A DNA stretch of 64,000 nt from Bacteroidaceae bacterium (GTDB taxonomy: Bacteria; Bacteroidota; Bacteroidia; Bacteroidales; Bacteroidaceae). Both the position numbers and the translations under genes were made by a program. The stretch lies in contig JAFVTL010000045.1 in assembly GCA_017503235.1 (NCBI GenBank), positions 1 through 64,000 on the forward strand, written 5' to 3'. The notes under the pieces were generated by a model. It was given only the letters and a program-made list of their open reading frames with translations. It had not been told where the DNA came from and made no database searches. Shown here one piece after another: positions 16,548-25,475 of the stretch. How positions within the stretch are numbered: the first letter of the stretch is position 1; each line of letters opens with the position of its first letter.

Positions 16548-17906
16548 ATGAAGAAGATGTTATTTGCTCTGATGATGATGGTGGGAGTTCCTTTCCTTAC
16601 TATGGCACAGGATGACCTCTATTTCGTTCCAAAGAAAAAGGCGGAAACGAAGGAGACAGGAACTTCTGCTAAAGTTGTAGTGGAAAACTCAAAGACTCCT
16701 ACAACTGTGTATACTGCACCCGGAACTGCGATTGTGGTGAAGGATACCAAAGGAAAAGTACGTGATGTGGATGAATATAACCGTCGTTATACATCGCGTG
16801 ACAACACTTTTGATTATGAGAATGACACCTTGTACATTGAAGAAAAGCCTTTGAACGAAAGAGGTGAGTGGGTAAATGGATTTGATGGCTCACAGGACGA
16901 TTATGAATACGCCATGCGTATTGTCCGCTTCCGCAATCCGAGATTTGCCATTCATGTGAGCAGCCCTTATTATTGGGAAGTTGTGCACATGCTTCCATCT
17001 TGGGAATGGAACGTCTTTGATGACGGATTGTTCGCCTATGCGTTCCCTACCTATACCAATCCGTTGTGGTGGGATTGGCGTTGGAATTATCCGATCACTC
17101 CAAGTTTGTCGTTCAGTTTCAATTACTACACCCCTTGGTCAACATGGTATAACCCTTATTGGCACGGATCAAGCTATTGGGCCCATTATATGCATCACTA
17201 CTCATGGCACTATCATTGGCATCACCATGTTCCATTGTATGGTGGCGTAGGCGGATATTGGGGTAGCAATCATGGATGGTATGGCTCAACCGCTCTTAGA
17301 CCGGGTAGACATGCAGGTCGTTATGTGAACAGTTACAACAGAAATGTAGCTAACAATAAAGCGAATGACAATCGTCGTTTGGCCTCTACTCAAAGAAATG
17401 ACCAGGATAAGGTAAATGCTGTTCGTCAGAGTGGAAGAACTCAAAGAGAAGTAAGCCGTGGTAATGTTACCCAAACAAACAGAAAGACTACAGCGGGTCG
17501 TGTAGTGACTTCAAGAGATGGATCGACTTCAGTACGTCCGAACAGAACAGTGAGCAATCGTACTTCGGGAAATGTAGGAACCAAGGAAACGACTACAACA
17601 CGTTCGAACAGTTCGTATACACGTTCCACTCAGAGAAGAGGTTCTTCATACGACCGTCCGAGCAGCACCCGTAGCAGTGTCAATAATGCTTCTACTCCTT
17701 CTTATCAGCGTAAGAATGCAACCAGTGGACGTAATAGCTCAGTCAATACCTCGAGAACAACACGTAGCAATTCGTCTTATAGCAGTGGAAGTTCCAGTCG
17801 TAGTTCTTCCAGCGGAAGCTTCTCCAGCGGTGGCGGTTCATCCCGTTCATCGGGAGGTGGCGGCGGTTCTCGTTCAGGAGGCGGCTCACGTGGAGGCAGA
17901 AGATAA
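16548..17906 (+). CDS. Secreted protein with His/Trp/Tyr-rich core and Ser/Arg/Gly-rich tail
   Basis: 452 residues from ATG 16548, chosen because it starts a good signal peptide (MKKMLFALMMMVGVPFLTMA, then QDD). The middle (about 150-260) is exceptionally rich in Trp, Tyr and His (TPWSTWYNPYWHGSSYWAHY followed by a His-rich cluster). The last 190 residues are Ser, Thr, Asn, Arg and Gly rich with no hydrophobic core, ending in GGGSRSGGGSRGGRR; this part must be disordered. I do not recognise the family beyond similar low-complexity secreted proteins in Bacteroidetes. It is 30 nt upstream of a FadL-like outer membrane protein gene and probably co-transcribed with it. Metal or surface binding by the His-rich core is only a guess. 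Confidence 0.75.
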   Translation: MKKMLFALMMMVGVPFLTMAQDDLYFVPKKKAETKETGTSAKVVVENSKTPTTVYTAPGTAIVVKDTKGKVRDVDEYNRRYTSRDNTFDYENDTLYIEEKPLNERGEWVNGFDGSQDDYEYAMRIVRFRNPRFAIHVSSPYYWEVVHMLPSWEWNVFDDGLFAYAFPTYTNPLWWDWRWNYPITPSLSFSFNYYTPWSTWYNPYWHGSSYWAHYMHHYSWHYHWHHHVPLYGGVGGYWGSNHGWYGSTALRPGRHAGRYVNSYNRNVANNKANDNRRLASTQRNDQDKVNAVRQSGRTQREVSRGNVTQTNRKTTAGRVVTSRDGSTSVRPNRTVSNRTSGNVGTKETTTTRSNSSYTRSTQRRGSSYDRPSSTRSSVNNASTPSYQRKNATSGRNSSVNTSRTTRSNSSYSSGSSSRSSSSGSFSSGGGSSRSSGGGGGSRSGGGSRGGRR

Positions 17907-17936
17907 TGGAATGTTGAACAGAAAAGTAATCGTATT

Positions 17937-19520
17937 ATGAATATAATGAAAAGAACTTGGATTGTAGCATGCGGCTTGATGATGATGGCCGGAGCTTCAG
18001 CACAGAATGCATATGACGCAGAACGTTTGTTGGGAAATGAATTGAATGGTACAGCCCGCTTTATTGGGATGGGTGGTGCGATGAGTGCATTGGGTGGCGA
18101 CATCTCGGTGATGGGAACCAATCCGGCAGGTATTGGCATCTATCGAAGCAATGACCTTTCTGTATCATTTGGTTTGAATAATACAGCAGCGGAAAGTGTT
18201 TTCAATGGAACTACCATGAAGGAAGACCGTACCCGTGCATCGATTGACCAGTTAGGTTTGGTTTATACCCACAAGATAGGTAATGCTACCACTTTACGTT
18301 ATGTGAACTTTGGATTCAATTATCACAAGAGCCGTAACTTCAATAAGTTGTTCTCTATGGGAGGAGCCTTGGACGGTTTTTCACAAAGTAAGTATTTGGC
18401 CGATGAAATGGCTGCTTGGGGAATGGGTGTAGAGGATTTTGATAAGATGATGGCTTCTAATTCACCTTATAGAGATTATTGGAACACTTATCCTGTATTA
18501 GGCATAATGGGAGCTATGACCGGTGTGGTTGATTGGCCGATGGATTTTGAAGACATTGTAGGCTGGGACGGAGAATATGCTAACTATTTCAGCAAGGAGA
18601 CAGGTGGAATCAATCAGTTTGATTTTAATGTAGCATTCAATATTGAAGACCGTTTTTATGTCGGAGGTACTATCGGTATCTATAATGTAGATTATAACCG
18701 TTATTCTTCCTATACAGAGAATCTTCTTGATGATGAAGGTGCCCCTAATGGCGGTTATACACTGGACAATTATTATGAATTGGAAGGTGCAGGGGTAGAC
18801 CTGAAGTTAGGTGCTATCATCCGTCCGTTTGAAGAATCACCCTTCCGCATTGGTTTGGCTATACATACACCGACATGGTATGACCTGACAGAAAGTTATA
18901 ATGCCACTATGTCATCAGATATCACATACTATGGAGAGACCTATTCACAGACGTTGAGTGATGAACTGGCTCCTGAGTATTTGATTTATGATTATCGCCT
19001 GACTACACCGTGGAAGTTTAACGTGAGTTTGGGTACTACCTTGAGCAACTTGGTCGCTTTAGGTGCTGAATATGAATATCAGGACTATTCATCTGCCAAG
19101 TTGAAGGATGTGGATGGCTATGAATTAGGTGGACAGGAAAGTGTAGAACAATTCTTGAAGGGTGTTCATACATTCCGTGTAGGTATGGAAACTCGTCTGT
19201 CTCCAGAATTCAGCCTTCGTGCAGGATACAACTATTCAAGTGCTGCATTTAGCGAAGATGCCTATAATGCCTTGTCACTCTACGGTACAAGCACTGACTT
19301 CAATAACACTCAATCCAAGAATACTGTAACTTTCGGATTGGGCTACAAGGGAAGTGTTATCTATGCTGACTTGGCTTATAAATACGACATGTACAAGTCC
19401 AACTTCTGTGCATTCGATAGTAATTATAATTTCTCGACTGGTGATTATGACTTGCTGCCTGCTGCTGAGGTGGACAACTCCCGCCATCAATTGGTCTTTA
19501 CGTTAGGAGCGAGATTCTAA
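17937..19520 (+). CDS. FadL/OmpP1-like outer membrane transport protein
   Basis: 527 residues with a signal peptide ending near ASAQNAYDAE. The N-terminal plug-like segment RFIGMGGAMSALGGDISVMG, followed by TNPAGIGIYR, is the hallmark of the FadL/TodX family, which forms 14-stranded barrels for hydrophobic compounds. Bacteroidetes members are often annotated as hemin receptor, without proof. The rest alternates aromatic and polar residues as in beta strands, and the final residue is Phe, as usual for barrels. A second ATG at 17946 is an alternative start. It is followed by a terminator. Confidence 0.82.
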   Translation: MNIMKRTWIVACGLMMMAGASAQNAYDAERLLGNELNGTARFIGMGGAMSALGGDISVMGTNPAGIGIYRSNDLSVSFGLNNTAAESVFNGTTMKEDRTRASIDQLGLVYTHKIGNATTLRYVNFGFNYHKSRNFNKLFSMGGALDGFSQSKYLADEMAAWGMGVEDFDKMMASNSPYRDYWNTYPVLGIMGAMTGVVDWPMDFEDIVGWDGEYANYFSKETGGINQFDFNVAFNIEDRFYVGGTIGIYNVDYNRYSSYTENLLDDEGAPNGGYTLDNYYELEGAGVDLKLGAIIRPFEESPFRIGLAIHTPTWYDLTESYNATMSSDITYYGETYSQTLSDELAPEYLIYDYRLTTPWKFNVSLGTTLSNLVALGAEYEYQDYSSAKLKDVDGYELGGQESVEQFLKGVHTFRVGMETRLSPEFSLRAGYNYSSAAFSEDAYNALSLYGTSTDFNNTQSKNTVTFGLGYKGSVIYADLAYKYDMYKSNFCAFDSNYNFSTGDYDLLPAAEVDNSRHQLVFTLGARF

Positions 19521-19536
19521 AAAGATTATATAATAG

Positions 19537-19564
19537 AAATAAGGAGTGTGCTGCACTCCTTATT
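19537..19564. terminator. Bidirectional terminator
   Basis: AAATAAGGAGT (19537-19547) pairs with ACTCCTTATTT (19554-19564), with a T-rich end on both strands. It separates the convergent FadL-like and DUF4421 genes and directly abuts the stop codon at 19565. Confidence 0.75.
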
Positions 19565-20707
19565 TTATTTGTTCTTATATTCTCGTTTCTTCCAGAAGTT
19601 AAAGCCGGCATAGATTCGGAGTGTCCCAAACGAATTGGTAACACTGAGGCTGGTCTTTCGATAATCATAAGTGTGCATTACCAACGAAGCACCTACGAAA
19701 TACTTGCTGTTATTATAGGTAATACCGGCTCGAGTGATGAGATCAAAGTTGATGTCCTTAATCCAATCCCGTTCTTTATAGTCCACATCGTCTATCTTCG
19801 CCTTTTTGAAACCGATGCCGGGCAATAGGGATAGATTGGCAACCCAATCCTTTTTGAATACCCAATTGTAGCCATATCCGAAACCTAAACTATAATCTGA
19901 ATACTTGACTTTGCTGAAACGGAGATTATGGTTGATGTCGTTTTTCATTTCTACAGGTAATTGGGTATAGTCGAAATGGATGGAATGACGTGAATATGAG
20001 AATCCAGCCATAAAGGAACCGGCGCTTTTACGTTGATTGGTGGACTGACTGTATACAGCTGGATAGGAGAATTTCCGATGGTTGAATATCCAATACGCAT
20101 TAAGGCCCAATATCTTGCTTCTGAGCCCGTCGAAGTCTTGTCCGTCAATGGGTGTAGCCAGATTGAAGCCATTGCTTCCGCGTAATTTGAAGTCGCTTCC
20201 CGTTTTTCTATAATATAAATCAACGCCAAATTTGGAACTATAGATATTCAATGACATTTCGGTCTTGTCCGCTTTGTTCTTGTTCTTGCCAAACAAATCT
20301 TCAATGTCGAATGTGTATCCAAGGAAAATCCATCTCCATCCGAAATAGATTCCTAACTTCATGCCCATATTAGGTGCAAAGCTAATGCTTTGTGGACGTT
20401 CATTTTCCTTGCTCCCTAACCGGTAGTGCTCATACCAGGTACTGTGCTCCAGCATGAAAGCCAGATTGTAGCGATTGGGTGAAATGTAATTGGTATCTAC
20501 GTTGTTTACAACTTTTCGGATGCGACGTCCGGTATGACGTATTGTTCGTGCCACATCTTCGCCCACATTTCCCAGGCTTCCAATCAAGCTGGAAAATGTG
20601 TTTTCTTTCTTGGCCGAAAGTGTATCCGTTGGAATATCCTGTGCTTGAGTGTATAGAACGCTACAAGCAAAGGCTAAAAACAAGAATAACCTTAGGATAC
20701 ACTGCAT
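19565..20707 (-). CDS. DUF4421 family envelope protein
   Basis: 380 residues with a signal peptide (RLFLFLAFACSVLYTQAQD). The segments SPNRYNLAFMLEHSTWYEHY, GMKLGIYFGWRWIFLGYTFD and the Tyr/Phe-alternating strands to the C-terminus match DUF4421, a Bacteroidetes family expected to form an outer-membrane beta barrel. Its role is unknown. It is the last gene of a four-gene minus-strand operon, 10 nt after the Gfo/Idh/MocA gene. Confidence 0.8.
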   Translation of the reverse strand: MQCILRLFLFLAFACSVLYTQAQDIPTDTLSAKKENTFSSLIGSLGNVGEDVARTIRHTGRRIRKVVNNVDTNYISPNRYNLAFMLEHSTWYEHYRLGSKENERPQSISFAPNMGMKLGIYFGWRWIFLGYTFDIEDLFGKNKNKADKTEMSLNIYSSKFGVDLYYRKTGSDFKLRGSNGFNLATPIDGQDFDGLRSKILGLNAYWIFNHRKFSYPAVYSQSTNQRKSAGSFMAGFSYSRHSIHFDYTQLPVEMKNDINHNLRFSKVKYSDYSLGFGYGYNWVFKKDWVANLSLLPGIGFKKAKIDDVDYKERDWIKDINFDLITRAGITYNNSKYFVGASLVMHTYDYRKTSLSVTNSFGTLRIYAGFNFWKKREYKNK

Positions 20708-20717
20708 AAGCTGATGT

Positions 20718-21704
20718 TTATAGTTTGTTTAGTATGCGGTCCATCACCCAATTGGTTGGGGTGGCACTGATGCCGTCACAAGTGCAGATTGCTTTACCCT
20801 GCAAATGCTCGATGACATTCTGGATGAGCGGCAATTGAACATAGGCTGGATTTTGAGGTAGAAATTCTTCTCTTCCGCTCTCTGTATGAAGTGCTATCGG
20901 CTCGTAAGTATATACGGAAAAACAAATCATACCTTTATCTCCAATGATTTCTATACGGTCTTCTTTGGCCGATTCATGGGCAACAAAACACCACGAACCA
21001 GAACCGGGGATGCCGGATTCGAATTTAAAACAGGCACTTACCGTATCTTCCGCGTCGTAGAGTTTTCCTAAGTTGTTTTTATACCCTTCTGCTTCAAGGA
21101 TGCAACCAAACATTTCTTGAAGTAAATCCAATTGATGGGGAGCAAGGTCGTAGAAATATCCGCCTCCGGCTATGTCGGATTGAACACGCCAAGGAAGGTT
21201 GCTGTTGTTATAATCGAGGTTGCGTGGAGGCTGGGCAAAACGAATCTGTATGTTGATGATGTTTCCTATTCTACCTTCATTTACTAAGCTTCGAACCTTT
21301 TGAAAATAAGGAAGATAACGACGATAGTATGCAACGAAACATGGTACTCCCGTTTCTTGTGAGATTCGATTGATTCGTGCGCAATCCTCATAGCTGGCTG
21401 CCATTGGCTTTTCAATGTATACCGGTTTCCCAGCTTTCATGGCCATAATGGCAAAAGTAGCATGCGAGGAGGGAGGGGTTGCAATATATATAGCGTTCAC
21501 ATCTTCATCGCCTATCAGAAGCTGAGGGTCGGTATACCATCGGGGAATATTGTTCCGACGGGCGTATGAAGCAGCCTTTTCAGCATCACGACTCATGACT
21601 GCAACTACTTCTGAGCCCGGAACCATGCTGAAAGCTGGTCCGCTTTTCTTCTCGGTCACTTCTCCGCAACCGATAAATCCCCATCTGACTTTATTCAATT
21701 TCAT
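20718..21704 (-). CDS. Gfo/Idh/MocA family oxidoreductase
   Basis: 328 residues from ATG 21704; the frame is open upstream, but this start gives the canonical N-terminus (VRWGFIGCGEVTEKKSGPAF) and a 4-nt ATGA overlap with the upstream gene. The Rossmann nucleotide-binding motif is GFIGCGEV and the catalytic-region motif EKP is at about residue 96. The family oxidises or reduces sugars and other substrates with NAD(P). No signal peptide, so cytosolic. The substrate is not evident; its operon partners are envelope proteins, which is an odd setting. Confidence 0.85.
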   Translation of the reverse strand: MKLNKVRWGFIGCGEVTEKKSGPAFSMVPGSEVVAVMSRDAEKAASYARRNNIPRWYTDPQLLIGDEDVNAIYIATPPSSHATFAIMAMKAGKPVYIEKPMAASYEDCARINRISQETGVPCFVAYYRRYLPYFQKVRSLVNEGRIGNIINIQIRFAQPPRNLDYNNSNLPWRVQSDIAGGGYFYDLAPHQLDLLQEMFGCILEAEGYKNNLGKLYDAEDTVSACFKFESGIPGSGSWCFVAHESAKEDRIEIIGDKGMICFSVYTYEPIALHTESGREEFLPQNPAYVQLPLIQNVIEHLQGKAICTCDGISATPTNWVMDRILNKL

Positions 21705-22519
21705 TGTGGCAAATATTTCTTTATTAAACGTTTGAAGGAATCGGTTTCTTTGTAATGTTCGAGCCATACATTCAGACTGTCCAACAAGACATTGTTGCTT
21801 TTGTTTATTCCCCATGAATAGAATTGGGTGAAACCGATGGGTATGCTAATGTCCAGTTGGGGTAATCCCTCCAATGAATTGATGGCTATATTTTCATCAC
21901 ATACGGTATAGGAGATGTCTCCATTTGCTACCATTGCCAATAGATGTTCCGGACCATACTTCTCGATAACTTCGATGTTGATGGTATCTCCGATTTCATG
22001 GCTAAGATTCTTGATGCGTAGGACAGAGGGAGAATTTTGGGTCACATGGATGGTTTTGCCTGCCAGTTCCAAATGACTTGATATGTAGCAACTGTCGTTG
22101 GAATATTCGGGCTTCCGCTGTACTAATACTTGCTTGTTCAGGATGATGGGATGTGTGAATAACAACGTGTCCTTCAATTCGCGGGTAACAGGGACACTAT
22201 TGGCCAGAATGTCATATTCTCCATTCAGGATTCCTTCAACTTGCTTCTTGAAATCCGTTTCCGGAGTGACTTCCAATTTTAAGTTCTTTGATTGGGCGAA
22301 AGCCTGCAATAATTCATAGTTCAAACCTCCGAGGCTGTCTCCTTGTACATGGAAACTGATGGAGTTGTATTCGGTCACCGCATGCAAAGTGCCTGACTGC
22401 AGAATGGCTTGATAGTCTCGAATAGGGCGGGGCGTTCCTGTATGATTGTCTCTAAAGAACAGCATATACAAGATGACGGCCGTTACTCCCAGTAATATGT
22501 ATTTGAGTACCCTTTTCAT
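21701..22519 (-). CDS. Membrane-anchored periplasmic substrate-binding protein (SBP_bac_3 type)
   Basis: 272 residues. A single membrane segment (about 5-22) anchors a periplasmic domain of the family 3 solute-binding fold: LHAVTEYNSISFHVQGDSLG, GLNYELLQAFAQ, GEYDILANSVPVTRELKDTL and a second lobe with HVTQNSPSVLRIKNL. Such domains bind amino acids or small peptides, and the same fold begins MltF lytic transglycosylases, but no transglycosylase domain follows here. No ABC permease is nearby, so it may be a sensor-like or orphan binding protein. It overlaps the downstream oxidoreductase by 4 nt and starts 12 nt after the porin gene. Confidence 0.78.
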   Translation of the reverse strand: MKRVLKYILLGVTAVILYMLFFRDNHTGTPRPIRDYQAILQSGTLHAVTEYNSISFHVQGDSLGGLNYELLQAFAQSKNLKLEVTPETDFKKQVEGILNGEYDILANSVPVTRELKDTLLFTHPIILNKQVLVQRKPEYSNDSCYISSHLELAGKTIHVTQNSPSVLRIKNLSHEIGDTINIEVIEKYGPEHLLAMVANGDISYTVCDENIAINSLEGLPQLDISIPIGFTQFYSWGINKSNNVLLDSLNVWLEHYKETDSFKRLIKKYLPQ

Positions 22520-22531
22520 AAGATTGAAAGG

Positions 22532-24832
22532 TTAGTCATAAAAGTTCCACGAGATACCAATCTTGAACATCTTGGGATTGATAGGGTAGTGGGGTGCCAG
22601 GAAATAGTTGGACTTGCCGGAACCTTGATTGACGTGATACATCATGACAAAGATGCGGGTACGTTTCCATTGCAGATTGGCATATACATTGACCATAGGA
22701 TATCCGCCAATTTCAATCTTTCTGTTTGGATCTTGTAGATAGAATTGACCGATGACCGGTGAATAGTCAGGTGCAGCGTATTTGGTAAAGTAGCGCACAT
22801 CGGCTCCCAATTCCACGCGTAGGGCATCGTTGGAGGTCTTGGTCTTTAAATACAGATTGGCATAAGCGGAAAGATCGGGCAAAGGCAATATATCTTCTTT
22901 GCTCGATTTCTGATAAGCTACTTCTGTGTCCAAATGGAAAATACCGGCTTTTAATTTTTGTTGCCAGATGGCGGTCAGCACTTGGATGTTACCGCTATAT
23001 TGGTTGACGGAAACATTGTTTTTATAGGTTGAATTGCCCTGCTCGTTGGTAGTAGTTACACTGGTATTATCCAGATAGGTGTAGTTCTTGATGTTTTCTA
23101 CTCCTGCACGCAAGGTAGTTCCTAATTTTTCTGATTTTAAGGTACCTTCGATGCGTGTACGCATTACCTTTGACAAATCGTCATTGTCCCACCAATAATG
23201 TTTGGAGTGGAAATGGCGGTAGAAGAACGTTGGATTCAAGTTCTTGATATAGGCGTTGGCCTCTAGACGGACAGAGTCGCCTAAGAACTTGAAGTTCAAA
23301 TCACCTTTTCCTTCCAATCTGAATTGTCCGGCATCTTCTCCAGCTATGGCTGTTTCACCCAAAATTCTGTAATGAAGAAGCTTTCCTTGTTCTTTTAACA
23401 GTTCCCCTCCGATGTATACAATGTTCTCTTTGTAGTGCTTCATGAAACGTTTGTCACGAACATCGGTAGTGTCACTTAATGTAAAGTCGCGGTATTCATG
23501 AGTGATAAATGCGGTCAATCCTGCTTTTGCCCACTTGTTGAAACCTTCACGCAGCGAGATGCCCAATGTGTTTTTAATGGAAGTCCGCTTCATGTTGTCA
23601 ATGGAGTCTGTTCCAAAATAGTTGTGTTCATACAGGTTTTGTGCCTGACGATTGTCCTGCGTGATGTATTTTCTGTCGTTCAAATCCAGTTCCAAAGTGT
23701 GGATAAAACTAGTGACGGGTATGAATATGGGATTAGCTTCAGCACTGTCTGAATTTTCGGTTTGTTGAGGCTGTGCATTGACCGGTAAATGGGAGGCGAT
23801 TTGTCTGACCATGCTTGTACTGTCAGCCGACAAGCTATCGTTAGGCATGGAAGCCACCAACGACGGATGGCTGCTTAAGCTGTCCGAAGCAATTGTTGAT
23901 AAGCTGTCTGTGGGTAGAGGAGGTAACAGCAGACTGTCTGTTGGAAGTGCAGGTGTTTCAGCCGTCTTCTTCCCTTTGTAAAAGCCTAAGTTATAGCGAT
24001 GGGTCAGGAATACGTGGTAACTTCTGTTATGGTTCCAGGTCTTGTTCAACTTGACCGGTATGTCTGTAGATGCATACTCCTTCTTACCTTCTGCCATGTC
24101 AAGCGGATTGGTAATGTATCGGTCATCGGTGATACCTCCATTCTCTGCCATCTTGAGATTGTCATTACTGAAGACGAAGTGCATGTCGTACTTGTCTCCT
24201 CGATAGTAGGCAAAAAGTCCGCCATTGAACAATGCGGTTGACTGGCTGCTGTACATACCTCGGCCATAAATGTAGTCTATGTAGAATCCAAATCCTAACT
24301 TCTTGCTGGCGTTTACCGCAAAATAGGATTTGAACCGTTCCTCCCCATTGCGACTGTTGATGCTTTTGTAATAAGTCAGGTTGGTAAAGGGCGACAAAGT
24401 GTTGGTGAAGATGACATCTTGTGGACGCAATACCGAGAAATCATAGGGGTCCGTAAAGAAGAACTGACTTTCTTCCCTCCGGTCAAAGAAGATACGCGTT
24501 TGTCTAGGAGACCCCAGATTGCCAAGATAGTTGTATTGCCCCGTAGGCCCTCCCATATCATTGGTGTTTTGAAATGCTTCGTGTAAGGTGTCTACCGGTA
24601 TGGGAGTGACATTCCCGAACCGGTTGTCTATCCTCCAGGAATATAACCCGATGGGGATGGTGGAAGCATCTATGACTGACGTGGTGTCAATGGGATTTCC
24701 GTTACGGTCATGCTGGCCGAGACTTCTGCCGGCGGCTGATGAGCCGACAGTGTTGGAAAATCTGTTTTGAGCTGTTACGGGTAACAGGGCACAGACAAAT
24801 ATAATGAGGATGAACAGATGTATTCTTTTCAT
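22532..24832 (-). CDS. Putative porin (Porin_10 type)
   Basis: 766 residues from ATG 24832. The signal peptide is KRIHLFILIIFVCALLPVTA. The family pattern is seen in YSWRIDNRFGNVTPIPVDTL, YNYLGNLGSPRQTRIFFDR and the FYRHFHSKHYWWDN segment. The protein ends in MFKIGISWNFYD, a typical barrel end. A Ser/Asp/Leu-rich low-complexity insert (near residues 295-350, DSL-type words) is probably an extracellular or periplasmic loop. This is a Bacteroidetes outer-membrane family of unknown cargo. It leads the four-gene operon. A TATCTTTG element sits only 6 nt before the ATG, so the transcript may be nearly leaderless. Confidence 0.85.
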   Translation of the reverse strand: MKRIHLFILIIFVCALLPVTAQNRFSNTVGSSAAGRSLGQHDRNGNPIDTTSVIDASTIPIGLYSWRIDNRFGNVTPIPVDTLHEAFQNTNDMGGPTGQYNYLGNLGSPRQTRIFFDRREESQFFFTDPYDFSVLRPQDVIFTNTLSPFTNLTYYKSINSRNGEERFKSYFAVNASKKLGFGFYIDYIYGRGMYSSQSTALFNGGLFAYYRGDKYDMHFVFSNDNLKMAENGGITDDRYITNPLDMAEGKKEYASTDIPVKLNKTWNHNRSYHVFLTHRYNLGFYKGKKTAETPALPTDSLLLPPLPTDSLSTIASDSLSSHPSLVASMPNDSLSADSTSMVRQIASHLPVNAQPQQTENSDSAEANPIFIPVTSFIHTLELDLNDRKYITQDNRQAQNLYEHNYFGTDSIDNMKRTSIKNTLGISLREGFNKWAKAGLTAFITHEYRDFTLSDTTDVRDKRFMKHYKENIVYIGGELLKEQGKLLHYRILGETAIAGEDAGQFRLEGKGDLNFKFLGDSVRLEANAYIKNLNPTFFYRHFHSKHYWWDNDDLSKVMRTRIEGTLKSEKLGTTLRAGVENIKNYTYLDNTSVTTTNEQGNSTYKNNVSVNQYSGNIQVLTAIWQQKLKAGIFHLDTEVAYQKSSKEDILPLPDLSAYANLYLKTKTSNDALRVELGADVRYFTKYAAPDYSPVIGQFYLQDPNRKIEIGGYPMVNVYANLQWKRTRIFVMMYHVNQGSGKSNYFLAPHYPINPKMFKIGISWNFYD

Positions 24833-24838
24833 AATGCG

Positions 24839-24846
24839 CAAAGATA
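24839..24846 (-). promoter_or_regulatory. Candidate -7 element (TATCTTTG) of the porin operon
   Basis: Perfect TAnnTTTG match on the minus strand, 6 nt before the ATG at 24832. It excludes the TTG start at 24841 and implies a very short or absent leader. Confidence 0.45.
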
Positions 24847-24859
24847 CATATAAAAATAT

Positions 24860-24896
24860 AAAGGAGAAACTTTCTTAAAAGAAAGCATCTCCTTTT
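24860..24896 (-). terminator. Terminator of the oxidoreductase operon
   Basis: AAAGGAGA...CTTTC pairs with GAAAG...TCTCCTTT around a TTAA-type loop. The stem lies 25 nt past the gamma-subunit stop at 24921, with a T-rich minus-strand tail. Confidence 0.65.
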
Positions 24897-24920
24897 ATCA
24901 TTCCTTTAGAATTGTACGGA

Positions 24921-25463
24921 TTACACCTTCTTGATGATTTCCATACCGATGCGGATTGCCTGTTCGTTCATTGGAATCAACTTGTGATGACGTTCGGGCA
25001 ATGTTTTCCGCAAAGCTTTCAATACGCTTTCTATCTCAACGACCGGGCGGAGCTTCAACAGACCACCCAATACAATCATGTTGAATGTCTTGGCCATGCC
25101 CCGTTCAGTCGCTTCATCCATGGCGTCAATACGATATACCTGGATGTCTTGGCGGGTAGGAGGTTCTATAATGCCGTATCCGTCGTAGATAAGAATACCT
25201 CCCGGCTTTACTTTGTTTTCGAACTTGGCCAATGAAGGCTGATTCAGAATGATGGCAGTGTCATATTGACTTAAGATAGGAGATGAAATGCGGTCGTCAC
25301 TGACAATGACAGTTACATTGGCCGTACCCCCACGTTGTTCAGGACCATACGCAGGCATCCATGTCACTTCCTTATTCTCCATCAATCCGGAATAGGCTAA
25401 AATCTTACCCATGGACAAGACACCTTGTCCTCCGAATCCTGCTATAATGATTTCTTGTTTCAT
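24921..25463 (-). CDS. 2-oxoacid:ferredoxin oxidoreductase, gamma subunit
   Basis: 180 residues, the standard length for the gamma subunit. The motif AGFGGQGVLSMGKIL (residues 8-22) and MPAYGPEQRGGTANVTV are diagnostic. The subunit forms part of the coenzyme A-binding region of the enzyme, which decarboxylates 2-oxoacids to acyl-CoA with reduction of ferredoxin. It is the last gene of the operon, 12 nt after the beta subunit. Whether the substrate is 2-oxoglutarate or branched-chain 2-oxoacids cannot be decided from sequence alone. Confidence 0.9.
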   Translation of the reverse strand: MKQEIIIAGFGGQGVLSMGKILAYSGLMENKEVTWMPAYGPEQRGGTANVTVIVSDDRISSPILSQYDTAIILNQPSLAKFENKVKPGGILIYDGYGIIEPPTRQDIQVYRIDAMDEATERGMAKTFNMIVLGGLLKLRPVVEIESVLKALRKTLPERHHKLIPMNEQAIRIGMEIIKKV

Positions 25464-25475
25464 CGTTTTTCGTTT

